Shown in pieces: positions 27,106 through 36,600 of a stretch of DNA of 36,935 bases; positions within the stretch are counted from its first letter, which is position 1, and each line of letters begins with the position of its first letter. A program made the translations under genes and the position numbers. The notes under the pieces are model-generated. The model was given only the letters and a program-made list of their open reading frames with translations. It ran no database searches and had not been told where the DNA came from. The stretch is from Sanchytrium tribonematis (lineage: Eukaryota; Sanchytriomycota; Sanchytriomycetes; Sanchytriales; Sanchytriaceae): NCBI GenBank assembly GCA_018985235.1, contig JADGIG010000032.1:1-36935 (forward strand). Reading direction: 5' to 3'.

Positions 27106-28339
27106 TTACTTTTGAATTTTTAAAAATGAATCTCCTAGATCATTAAGAAGATCTTGAGTATCTTCAACCCCACAGCTTAAGCGGATAAATCCATCATTAA
27201 TTCCTAAGGTTGCTCTATCTTTAGGATCGACGCTAGCATGTGTCATACTAGCTGGATGTTCAGCAAGTGACTCTACTCCTCCTAAGCTTTCAGCACATAC
27301 AAACACACTCAAGCTATCTAAAAAAGTAACACAGTCTTTGTAAGATCCTTTTAAAACAAAAGATACCATACCACCAAAAAGTTGAACGTTACCATAATGA
27401 TGGCCCATTTGTTTTTTTGCAACAGCATGTTGTGGATGCGACTCCAATCCAGGATAAATTACCTTATCAACAAGTGGGTGAGTTTCCAAATATTTCGCAA
27501 CAGCCAAACCATTCTTGGAATGTTGCTGCATTCTCAAGTGTAATGTTTTAATACCTCTCATAACTAGGTAACAATCAAATGGAGAGGGAACATTTCCAAG
27601 GCAATTTTGCATAAATTTCATTTCCTCATAAATCGCTTCGTCATTAGTGATGCAAATTCCCATAACAGCATCAGAGTGTCCATTAATGTACTTTGTGATT
27701 GAATGTACAACAATATCTGCTCCTAAGTCCAGAGGTTGTTGCAAAATTGGGGAGCAAAACGTATTATCCACAACAACAAGGGTGGTAGGGCTTATCGACT
27801 TTACAATTTTTACCGTCTCCGCAATATCCACCACCATTACTATATTATATAAAACTACATGTTGGGTTTGTAGGTGTTTCAATCCATACTAAAGGTACAT
27901 TTTTTAAAGCCTTCAATTTGTCCTTGAGAGTATCAGGCTTAGTCATATCACAAAAGCTCACATTCTTGTATAGCTTTGTAAAATAACGATACGTTCCCCC
28001 GTAAACGTCAGACATACATAATATGTGAGATTCTGGAGCGCGTTTGAAGCAGATTTCAGCCAACAATGCAGTACAGGCAGAACCACTTGACAAAGCTACT
28101 CCAAATTTTCCCTTCTCTAACTTTGCTAGTCCATCTTCGAGCAAATGGCGTGAAGGGTTTCCACTTCTTCCATATTCAAAATTAATCTTAGAAACCTTGC
28201 TTTGTCTAGTTGGAGAAGGCTCCCTTCGAGTTTTAAAAGTTGTGCTTAATGAGATCGGTGCAATAACTGCATTGGTCAATTCATCGATTTCATCAACATG
28301 AACACTTAGAGTACCCAAATTTTTTTGCTCTCTTCCCAT
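27106..28339 (-). CDS. CYS3: Cystathionine gamma-lyase (transsulfuration), one 19-nt intron
   Basis: CDS complement(join(27106..27839,27859..28339)), about 404 residues. PLP enzyme splitting cystathionine into cysteine, ammonia and 2-oxobutyrate. Motifs: [83 protein letters not shown] (PLP lysine in ITKY), SPFDCYLVMRGIKTLHLRM, and AESLGGVESLAEHPASMTHASV, all as in CGL rather than cystathionine beta-lyase or gamma-synthase. Splicing at 27840-27858 joins ETPTNPT to LMVVDIAETVKIV. ATG 28337-28339; the TTG-start extension is not used. It supplies cysteine, the substrate of nearby NFS1. Confidence 0.93.
27840..27858 (-). other. 19-nt intron in CYS3 (phase 1)
   Basis: Coding strand GTAGTTTTATATAATATAG. 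It splits a leucine codon (T|TA) and restores ETPTNPT-L-MVVDIAET. Confidence 0.94.
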
Positions 28340-28508
28340 GGTTTCAAAGAGCAATTAGGAAAAATAATTTTGCTGCTATTTGTCGACTGGAATCTTTAGT
28401 AGTGGTTATTAGAAATTTAATCATTTAAGGTTATGTAATATTTGACGGGTGAAATGAAGCAAAACTACTCTTATCATAAGATGATACTGCGGCCATTAAA
28501 TTAAATAT

Positions 28509-28763
28509 TTATTGATCAGTCGCAATAACTTCATCAATGTTCTCTTCGGGACGGCGTCCGCGAAGTCTATCTTCTGCGGCTTTTAGTTTTTTCCTTTCAT
28601 CTTGATAAGCTTCATGTTGCTTTCTCTTTTCTTCTAGCCATTCTTGCTTCATCTGGGAGGTTTCTGAGAAAGAGCTTACCGCAACAGTTGCAACAGTATT
28701 TGTAGAAGTTAATGTTTGTGATTTTCTACGCGTCAAGCTGGTAGATGCACTTTTTTTGAACAT
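28509..28763 (-). CDS. Hypothetical small charged protein
   Basis: 84 residues; I do not recognise it. A serine/threonine-rich first half (KKSASTSLTRRKSQTLTSTNTV), with several possible phosphorylation sites, is followed by a strongly charged helix (QMKQEWLEEKRKQHEAYQDERKKLKAAEDRL) ending RGRRPEENIDEV. That helix looks like a single-alpha-helix/coiled-coil stretch, as seen in cytoskeletal or flagellar proteins, but that is not evidence of function. ATG 28761-28763. Flanking gaps of 169 and 197 bp are long for this region, so it could hold more exons than I see. Confidence 0.5.
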   Translation of the reverse strand: MFKKSASTSLTRRKSQTLTSTNTVATVAVSSFSETSQMKQEWLEEKRKQHEAYQDERKKLKAAEDRLRGRRPEENIDEVIATDQ

Positions 28764-28960
28764 AATTTTTTGAAAAATGGCTTTCTTTACGTGCTGGTGA
28801 TTTGCGACTTAATTATAATTTGAACGAGTCAGTGCCAGAAATTTGAACGCATCGAAACACATGCCGTGATTTCGGTTCTCAATATACACGTTTTGTTGAT
28901 AATTTCGTGTCGTCGCCAGTTTGGCAAATACGAACCTGCTCCTTTTTTCTGTGAAACAAA
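28764..28960. promoter_or_regulatory. Divergent intergenic region upstream of the peroxiredoxin gene
   Basis: 197 bp, the longest gap in the window. Less AT-rich in its right half, with GTGTCGTCGCCAGTTTGGC about 50 bp before the peroxiredoxin ATG. No coding potential; presumed shared promoter. Confidence 0.35.
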
Positions 28961-29815
28961 ATGCCTCAGAGTAAAAGAGTCAAGCAAGAAATTTTGCCAA
29001 CCTTATCTGTGCAATTGCAGGACGAATCTAACGTTGATCTGAAGACTATCAAAAACGCGGTATTCTTTTTCTACCCAAAGGCCAACACTCCTGGTTGTAG
29101 TAAACAAGCTGCAGATTATAATGAAAAGTATTCAGAGTTTGAAAGTAAAGGGTTCAAGGTTTTTGGTGTATCTAAAGATTCTTGCAAAGTTCTAAGCACA
29201 TGGAAGAGCAAGGAAGAATTTCAATATCCTTTGATTAGTGACAAAAATGGTGATTTTGCAAAACATTTTGGATTGAATAAGGACAAGTCAATTATTCGGG
29301 GCCATGTAGTTGTTAAAGATGGAAAAGTTATCGATGTGGTATCTGGTGTAAAACCATTAGAGAGTGCTGATAAAGCTTTAGAAATCATTGAAAATCCACC
29401 TGCAGATGATGAAACTGAGGTGGATGCTCCTGTTAGAAAGGAAACTACAAAAACTGATAAAAAAGATGTAGTAATGACAGAAGCTGGTAAAAAAGACACT
29501 AAAGCTGCTGACAAACCAATTGCTAAAGCTTCTACAGTCCCTTCACCATCTAAAGCTGCCGAAGCCAAGTCTGTGGCAGAGAGCCCCTCAAAAGTCAAGG
29601 TGGAATCAAGCCCTAAGAAAGTTGGAAAAGAACCTGTCAAGACTAAAGAAGAAATTATTCATAACGCATCACATGACAAAACTCAAGAAGAATTAAAAGG
29701 AAAAGTTGTTAAGGAATTAAAGGCAAATGAACCTGTTCGTCAAACTGAGAAAAAAGAGAAAGAACATACCAAAGCTTTGAAGAAGGAAGTTTTAGCTGAA
29801 ATCAAAAAACAATAA
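28961..29815 (+). CDS. PrxQ/Dot5-like peroxiredoxin with a long lysine-rich C-terminal tail
   Basis: 284 residues. The first 145 form a bacterioferritin-comigratory-protein-type peroxiredoxin: FFFYPKANTPGCSKQAADYNEKY with the peroxidatic cysteine in TPGC, FKVFGVSKDS, YPLISDKNGDFAKHFGL, and RGHVVVKDGKV. In most family members a resolving cysteine sits five residues after the peroxidatic one (TPGCT-xxAC); here that position is alanine (QAAD). A cysteine in SKDSCKVL might substitute. A tail of about 135 residues follows, rich in lysine, alanine and threonine (KKDVVMTEAGKKDTKAADK) and apparently disordered. N-terminal SKRVKQE and the tail suggest a nuclear protein like yeast Dot5. Confidence 0.85.
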   Translation: MPQSKRVKQEILPTLSVQLQDESNVDLKTIKNAVFFFYPKANTPGCSKQAADYNEKYSEFESKGFKVFGVSKDSCKVLSTWKSKEEFQYPLISDKNGDFAKHFGLNKDKSIIRGHVVVKDGKVIDVVSGVKPLESADKALEIIENPPADDETEVDAPVRKETTKTDKKDVVMTEAGKKDTKAADKPIAKASTVPSPSKAAEAKSVAESPSKVKVESSPKKVGKEPVKTKEEIIHNASHDKTQEELKGKVVKELKANEPVRQTEKKEKEHTKALKKEVLAEIKKQ

Positions 29816-29829
29816 AGGAGTTAGGAGAT

Positions 29830-30666
29830 ATGGATCCGATTGCAAGTTTTTCCTTTTCCATTTTAGGCATCAATTCCATACTTTTTGCTATTGGAGTTAC
29901 TAATGCATTATTCACTTTTAAGAGAAAAACATCTCTGCCATGTATTATTGTTCTGGCTGGTCTAGTGTCAATGTACGTGAGCACAATGCTAAGCTTTTCT
30001 GCAGCCTATTTTGACCCAAGCAGATCGCCTTCTTATGTGCTAGCAGATACATTCTTTTATACTCAAATGGTGCAATGGACTCTATGGAGTTATTATTTCA
30101 GAATTAAGACGATACCAAAATATGGATTTTTTGACAAATATATATTTTGCATCCCATTTATTATAGCTATATTTCAAATTCCGGAGGCAATTTACTACAA
30201 CTTAGATTCTAGATTTGAAAACTATGATTATTCAATGCAAATAACAGCAACTTTAAGCGGACTTGCTATTATTACTTCAGAATTTTTCATGTATTTTGTA
30301 CTCATCAAAAAGTTATTTGCATTTATAGAACAAAGATCAGAGGTTTGGATCCTGAAATTATCGTTGACAATGACAATTTTACTTTTGCTAGATCTGACTG
30401 AAATTGTTTTATATTTTGTAGATGTTGAAATAAGCACAATATTTTACTCGCTATCCTTCAATGTGAGGCTGAATGCCGTAGTGCTTTTCTATGGAAACTT
30501 AGTAAGTTATGTTAAAAAAGGTTCTGGTTGGAGATCACACGTCAATACTCCATTGAATTCCAACAATGAAGCTTCGTCGGAAATTGAAAGTGCTGCAAGT
30601 GTCTCAACTACCAATTACTCTATGTTAAAATTTCATAGCAAATCAAATTTAAACGGTGATCAATAA
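29830..30666 (+). CDS. Orphan seven-transmembrane protein
   Basis: 278 residues; family not recognised. Seven hydrophobic segments at about residues 8-29, 36-58, 70-90, 103-122, 137-162, 172-195 and 200-228, a short N-terminus and a 50-residue serine/asparagine-rich C-terminal tail (PLNSNNEASSEIESAASVSTTNYSM) typical of regulated receptor tails. Notable residues: paired tryptophans QWTLWSYYF in TM3, a charged pair inside TM6 (LLLDLTEIVLYF) and NVRLNAVVLFYGN in TM7. No rhodopsin Schiff-base lysine, DRY or NPxxY motif. This could be a GPCR-like receptor or a transporter. It starts 14 bp after the peroxiredoxin stop. Confidence 0.75.
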   Translation: MDPIASFSFSILGINSILFAIGVTNALFTFKRKTSLPCIIVLAGLVSMYVSTMLSFSAAYFDPSRSPSYVLADTFFYTQMVQWTLWSYYFRIKTIPKYGFFDKYIFCIPFIIAIFQIPEAIYYNLDSRFENYDYSMQITATLSGLAIITSEFFMYFVLIKKLFAFIEQRSEVWILKLSLTMTILLLLDLTEIVLYFVDVEISTIFYSLSFNVRLNAVVLFYGNLVSYVKKGSGWRSHVNTPLNSNNEASSEIESAASVSTTNYSMLKFHSKSNLNGDQ

Positions 30667-30708
30667 ATTTCTCTCGTTTTGTGCTATTTTCTGAAACAAT
30701 TTAAATTT

Positions 30709-33640
30709 ATGCATCGGTTTTTAATTGCAATTTATGAGTTTGCAGGCGATTCTTCGCAAGATGAAATGTCCATAAAAGAAAACGATTTGATGATAGCAAT
30801 CTCTGAAGATGATCAGTGGTTATTAGTGATTTTACTTTCAAAATTAATAGATAACTTCCAAGTTTTAAAATTGGTTGGAAATTTAGATGAGAAACTCGAT
30901 AAAATGAGATCGATAGGTGGCTTGGTCCCTAAAAATTACGTTCAAGATTATGTTGGCGAGGTGGGTTACGCATTACACGATTACTCTGCACAAGATGAAG
31001 AAGAACATTCGTTGACAGAAGGTGAACAAATTCAACTGTATGATGCAAAAAAAGATGACTGGATTTTTGCTATGAAAGGCGGAAATATCGGATTAATACC
31101 TCGTTCATACGTGGAGAAAGGTGAAATTGAAGTAATCAAACAGCCAAGTTCTGAAAAATTTGAGGATGACGACAATATATTCATGACTGTCATGGATACT
31201 GCGCCCATGAATATCGCGTACCACTCAGCTAGTCACATTCCTACTAGTACATCATCTCGAAAACATGGCACACAGGGAGCTTTGGGGGTTAGCAACACCA
31301 GTGTTTTGTTTGTTAATCTAAAGGTTCTAACTGTATACAAAAATTTCAATGTAATGTCTTGTAAAGTCGTTAAAATGGAAAAGAAGATCTTGCAAATTGA
31401 AGATATGTTTTTTAAATTAGAATCTTCAAAAGACGTTGAGGAGTTTCTCGATTCCTACAACAAAGCAAAAATAGGAAAATCTGTGGAAAGAGACTTGGTG
31501 AAAGAAACGATGCAAAATGGGCCAAAATCAAAATCCGATAATGAGGGTATAAGAAAAGAGAATATTAAGGTTCTTCATGATACTGTTCAAAAAACTGCAT
31601 CAGGTACTCCCGCCATAAAGAAACCTGCACCTGTTGTTGAGCCTAAGTACGGAAAAGTTTTATATGATTTTGTTGCTGAAGAAATTGAAGAAATTTCAGT
31701 CTCAAATGGTCAATTTCTACTTTTGTTGAAAGAAGATCAAGATTGGATTGAAGCCCAATTACTTGATGAGGCGTTAGAGCCGACTGGCAAAAAGGGATGG
31801 GTACCACTAAATTATGTAAATTTTGAATCGAAAGAAAATCTAAGACGTCTATCTCGTAAAATGCCATCTGCTCCTATTCAGCAAGTACCAGCACTCCCTG
31901 AAAGAGATCAGATGATCCAAGAGCCAAAACTCGATCCGGTACAATTTCGCTTGCCAACTCCTACTAAACCTATCAAGGACAAAGAAGCAGTTGTATTCTC
32001 TGAGCCACCACAATTGCCGGCTAGAGAAAAACCTCCATTGCCAGACAGAATCGAAACTCCGAAATCCGCAGAAAAAGAGGACGTAGTCATGCAAAAGCCT
32101 GAAATGCCTCCGCGGCCATTAGACCGACCGAAAATGCCTCCAAGACCAAATACTTCGCAAAAGGCTGCCCCTCCTAAAGCAAACAGTCTTGCCCTTGAGC
32201 AGGTTGACGCAATCAAGGAGCTTCCCAATAGCGAAAATTTGAGAGTTTGGAAAGATAAATCAGGGGGGTTTTCTGTACGTGCAGAATTCCTTGGCTTATT
32301 TGATGATAAAGTACATTTGTTTAAAACAAACGGTGTTAAAATTGGTGTCCCGTTAGAAAAATTAAGCGACGAAGATCGACAATTTATCTCGAAAAAATTA
32401 AATGACAACACAATTGTTGAGACAAATAGCACAGCGTTTCAAGGATTTGATTGGCTTCCTTGGTTTATGAGCAATTGTTCATTAGACGAAAAAACAGCGC
32501 GAAAATACTCTGAAATATTTGTTAAGGAGCGAATCGATTTGTCTTTACTAAGAGAAATGACAAAAGAAGATTTGAGATCGTTGGGTTTTGCTCAAGGTGA
32601 CGTTATCAGAATATTGAAAGCGACGAATTCAGAACCAAGCAATGAAATCAAAGATCAAGTGATGGAGAAAGAGAAAGAAGTGAATGTTCAGCGAATTGAT
32701 GAGTATTTTGCTGATAAGATGAAAAAAATGGGCTCGGCTATTTCAAATACGATGACTTCTGATAAAAAATCAGATTTCAATAACCGAAATGAATACCCTT
32801 TAGGTTCCAACAATTTGAGCGATAAAGATAAATTTGGCAGCTTGAAGGAATCAAATACATCAAGGCAACAAATATATTTTAATTCTGTTAAAGAAAGTAA
32901 ACCATCACATCGAGAACCAATTAATAATGTAGATTATTCTCAAGATTCTATCATCACCAAAGTAAGAGAAGATCCCAAACCAATTATTGTTGAGAGGAAA
33001 AAAGAAATTCCAAAATCACAGACGTACAGCGAAGGCTTCGCTAATCCTCCGACTAGGCAAAACCGGGCTCATTCAGGAAGCGAAAAATCATCGATACTAC
33101 CCACAGATAGTGCTTCTCAAATCCACTCTCCGACAAATATTCAGTCAAATTATTCGAATTACGCTACTAGGCCTAGCCAATCGCTTTATTACAATCCGGC
33201 TTTGCAAAATATGCAAAGGCAGCAGCAAATGCGCCCCTCTCAACCCTTGGTGGCTCAACCCATTCAATCATTTCAACAATCGCAACCACCAAATTCATAC
33301 CAACAACCTGTTTTTCAAATGCGTCCAAATATTAACCAAATCCAACAAGGATACCAAATGCAGCAACAATTTCAGCATCAAAATCCTCAAATGTATAATC
33401 AATTGCAGCAAGTGCCTCAGCAAATGTCAAATGCTCAGTTTGTTCAACAATATCAGAATAATAGACCAGGCCCTCAAGCTTTCCCTCAACAATTTCAGCC
33501 AAGTACTTAAATCTAATTTAGCTGCGAACGATCTATTCGGAAGACTGCAGGGCAACCAACCTACTTATGGAACTCAAGACAAATATTCAGCCATGCAAAA
33601 CCAGAACGTTTTTGACAACCGGTTCCAAAAAAGAAGATGA
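30709..33640 (+). CDS. SLA1: SLA1-like endocytic adaptor (SH3, SH3, SH3, SHD1, SAM/SHD2), one 19-nt intron
   Basis: CDS join(30709..33502,33522..33640), about 970 residues. In fungi Sla1 links cargo, clathrin and actin at endocytic patches. Domains: SH3-1 (about 1-75, with an insertion of about 20 residues before GLVPKNYV), SH3-2 (about 83-140), a PH-like segment (about 190-260), SH3-3 (about 313-375, YGKVLYDFVAEE...GWVPLNYV), a proline-rich region with PPLPDR and PPRPLDRPKMPPRP (SH3 ligands), SHD1 (about 512-565, LRVWKDKSGGFSVRAEFLG), SAM-like SHD2 (about 580-645), and a Q/P-rich disordered tail. The intron joins QFQP to TANDLFGRLQG, giving a C-terminus with DNRFQKRR. Start ATG 30709; a GTG upstream in frame is ignored. 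Confidence 0.9.
33503..33521 (+). other. 19-nt intron in SLA1 (phase 1), near the 3' end
   Basis: GTACTTAAATCTAATTTAG. It splits a threonine codon (A|CT) and gives QPTANDLFGRLQ. Retention ends the protein one residue later. Confidence 0.88.
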
Positions 33641-33648
33641 GCAATGTT

Positions 33649-36600
33649 TTACAGGTTTATTAAATATGCTTTAATCAATTCTAAATCCAGTGGAAAAGTT
33701 TCCCAATTATAATGACCGGAGTGACTTTTTAAAGTAAAATTGTCTGGAAGTAGACTGTAAAAAACGCCCAATTGCGAGGCGTTGCAACTTTTCCAATCTT
33801 TCCATTCGGTTAGTTTGCTTCCTGGTAGGCATCCAACAAGATCTTGAATTTTGTAAGTTTTTGGAGGCAAGAAATTAATAACTGCTTGGTCAGAAAACAT
33901 TTTCGATTCAATTTCTTTTGCAATAATATCTACTGGGGTCCATTCAATTTCAAATTCGATATCAGGAATTAGTTTCGATTTTTTGATGCAGGAAAGCATA
34001 TTTGAGATCAAATCGGATGCGAAGTATTGTCCGTAAACAGAGTCTCCCGTTATTTGACCGATGCGGTATATAGAGCAGGGGTAATTTAGTCTCTGATAAT
34101 TCAGGCAAACCTTTTCCGCAATCAATTTTGAGAGTACATAATTATTCGGAGAGTCTGTTGGAGATTCAACGTCCATGCAACTCAATGTAGATATATATAT
34201 AAATTTAGGCTGTCTTTCTGAACAATAACAATTGTGCAGCAATTCTTTTGTAAAGTCAACGTTGAAGGCTTTCATTGAGTCGTAAGTGTCCACAAAGTTA
34301 ACTTGAGCTGCGCAGTGTAAAATCAAATGAAATTCTTCAACATTAATTTTAGAAATGTCTATAAATTCTATGTTCTCAAAGTTGGCATTTTCCAAGTATT
34401 TGTATCTCAATGTGAGATCATGTATTTTGGAAATGTTGATTTGTGGGTCACGAATCGCACATGTAGTTTTGTATTTCTGACTTAAATTGGACATGATGTA
34501 GGAACCCACAAATCCGCTCGCACCTGTAAGCAAAATCTTGGTGTCTTGGCTCTCTTGTTTTGATCTACTTTTTATAATGACATCGTCCACTATATCAGCG
34601 TCACTCAAATAGTCTCGATCTGCTTGTTGCGCTCTATTCCCCAAGAACGAAGCGATGCCCCTGACAGACTGATATTTAAAAATGATACTTATTTTCACAT
34701 CTAAAAATTGTGACAATTTCGAAGCCATCGTGGAATTTCCACCGATGCTAAAAAACGATGATGTGACACTCACTTTTTCAGGCCCAATTCCCAAAACATC
34801 TGCTACCTTGGCTCTTACGTTTGACTCAATTTCGGATTCTGGCTCGACAATAACACTTGAAAAAAAATCGTCTTCCATTGGCAAAGGAAATCCTTTGACA
34901 TTAATTTTTCCATTTACTTGGGTTGGGAATGCATCAAGTTTAACAATAGCAGAGGGTATCATGTAATATGGCAAGCATGATTGGCACTTTAAGAAAATGT
35001 TTTCAATTTGTACCTCACCCAAAACATATGCAGTAATATAAGGCTCTGATCTATTTTCCAACACTAAGCATATACAGTCTTCCACATTTCGAACTTTGGA
35101 GATGATGCTTTGAATCTCATTGAGTTCAACTCGAAAACCGCGGACTTTAACTTGAAAATCTTTTCTTCCAAGATATTGTATAAAACCGTCATGTGTGATT
35201 CTAGCTATGTCTCCGGTATTATATACCAATCTAGTTTTATTCAAAAGGCTGCATTCAAAGAATTTTTCTTTGGTTTTTGCCGCATCTAGATAGCCACTGC
35301 CAACACCACATCCGCTGACGCATAAATCTCCATAGACTCCAATTGGCAGCAAATTTTTATTATGATCTAGAATCCAAACATTATACCCAGGTAGTGGCTG
35401 ACCAATATTGTTTCGCAAATCTTCATAATGCTCATTTAGCTTTAAAGTTGTGCATGCTACTGTGGTTTCTGTTGGACCGTACATGAACCAAATTTCGAAA
35501 TTCTTGTTACATTTGAACCATTGAGGTATTCTAGACTTATCTAAATTTTCGCCACCAAGCTGAATCCGCACCAAATGTTTCGGGCAATACTCAAATTTTA
35601 ACATTTTATAGAATACAATAATAGGAATACTTACATGAGACAATCTTTGATTTTCAATTATTTCCCATATTTTTTGTGGATTAAACATATCTTCATCTTG
35701 AAATAGGTACAATGTGCATCTATTCATCAAGGCAGTCATAGATTCTTGTAATGAGACATCAAAAGTAAAAGTATGCATCATGCTTCCCTTGTCGGTTTGA
35801 GATATTTCTTGCATTTGTGAGAGTGACGTAATATAGGAAACCAGATTAAAATGAGTTATAAGAACCCCTTTGGGAATCCCAGTACTACCGCTTGTAAATA
35901 AGCAATATGCAACATCTTCTCCACTGACATTCCTCTCTGGATTGAATTTTGACCTATTTTTTAATGCAACTAAGCTTGAATTTTCAACTTTGAAAGGCAT
36001 TTTGTCAGAAAATAAAATAAAGTTAATGTTGGATTGCTCAACGATGAACTTCAATCGATCATCGGGTATTTTTGGATCTAAGGGTACAAAAATACAGCCA
36101 GCTTTCCAGATAGATAAAATGCTTACGATCATTTCTATTCTTCTATCCATAAATACACCAACATAAGATTGAGTCCTACAATTTTTGCAGATTATTTGAG
36201 CATAGTAATTGCTAATCTCCACCAAATCCTTGAAGCTTATTGTTGTTTCTCCAAAAATAATAGCAGGCTTATTCGTGGCAATGCTGGCAGAAAGATCGAT
36301 AATTTCGTGAGCGGTGTTGCCGACTTTATAAACTAACGTGTCGTAGGGCTGGCATATCAAAGAACGCGTATTTTTTAAAGATATAGACGAAATGGGTCGG
36401 CTTAGTCGTGATAGGCTCAATTCGAGAATCAACGCCTCATATGAATTAAGGAACTCTGTGGCAACTAAATCGGAATATTTGCGTTGGTTAAATTCCATAT
36501 TCAGACTCATTTCTCCAGATTTTTTATAGTCAACAACAACCGATATGTCAAATTTGCAAGAATTATTATGTAAAATTTTCGTCTTGACATCCCCTATGAC

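Noticed and set aside
29221..29640. A 139-residue minus-strand frame opposite the peroxiredoxin tail
   Set aside because: Ser/Val/Leu-rich mirror of a Lys/Ala-rich coding region; no recognisable motif.
336..33640. Split reading frames in TOP1, SES1, CCT5, RPT4, NFS1 and others read as frameshifted pseudogenes or assembly errors
   Set aside because: Each break holds a GT...TAG segment of 19-20 nt with the same end motif, and removing it restores the family sequence exactly. Eleven independent errors would not share these properties.
32987..33640. A 217-residue open frame overlapping the 3' half of SLA1 on the same strand
   Set aside because: It is a +1 shadow of SLA1; only its last 39 codons are real, as the second SLA1 exon reached by splicing.
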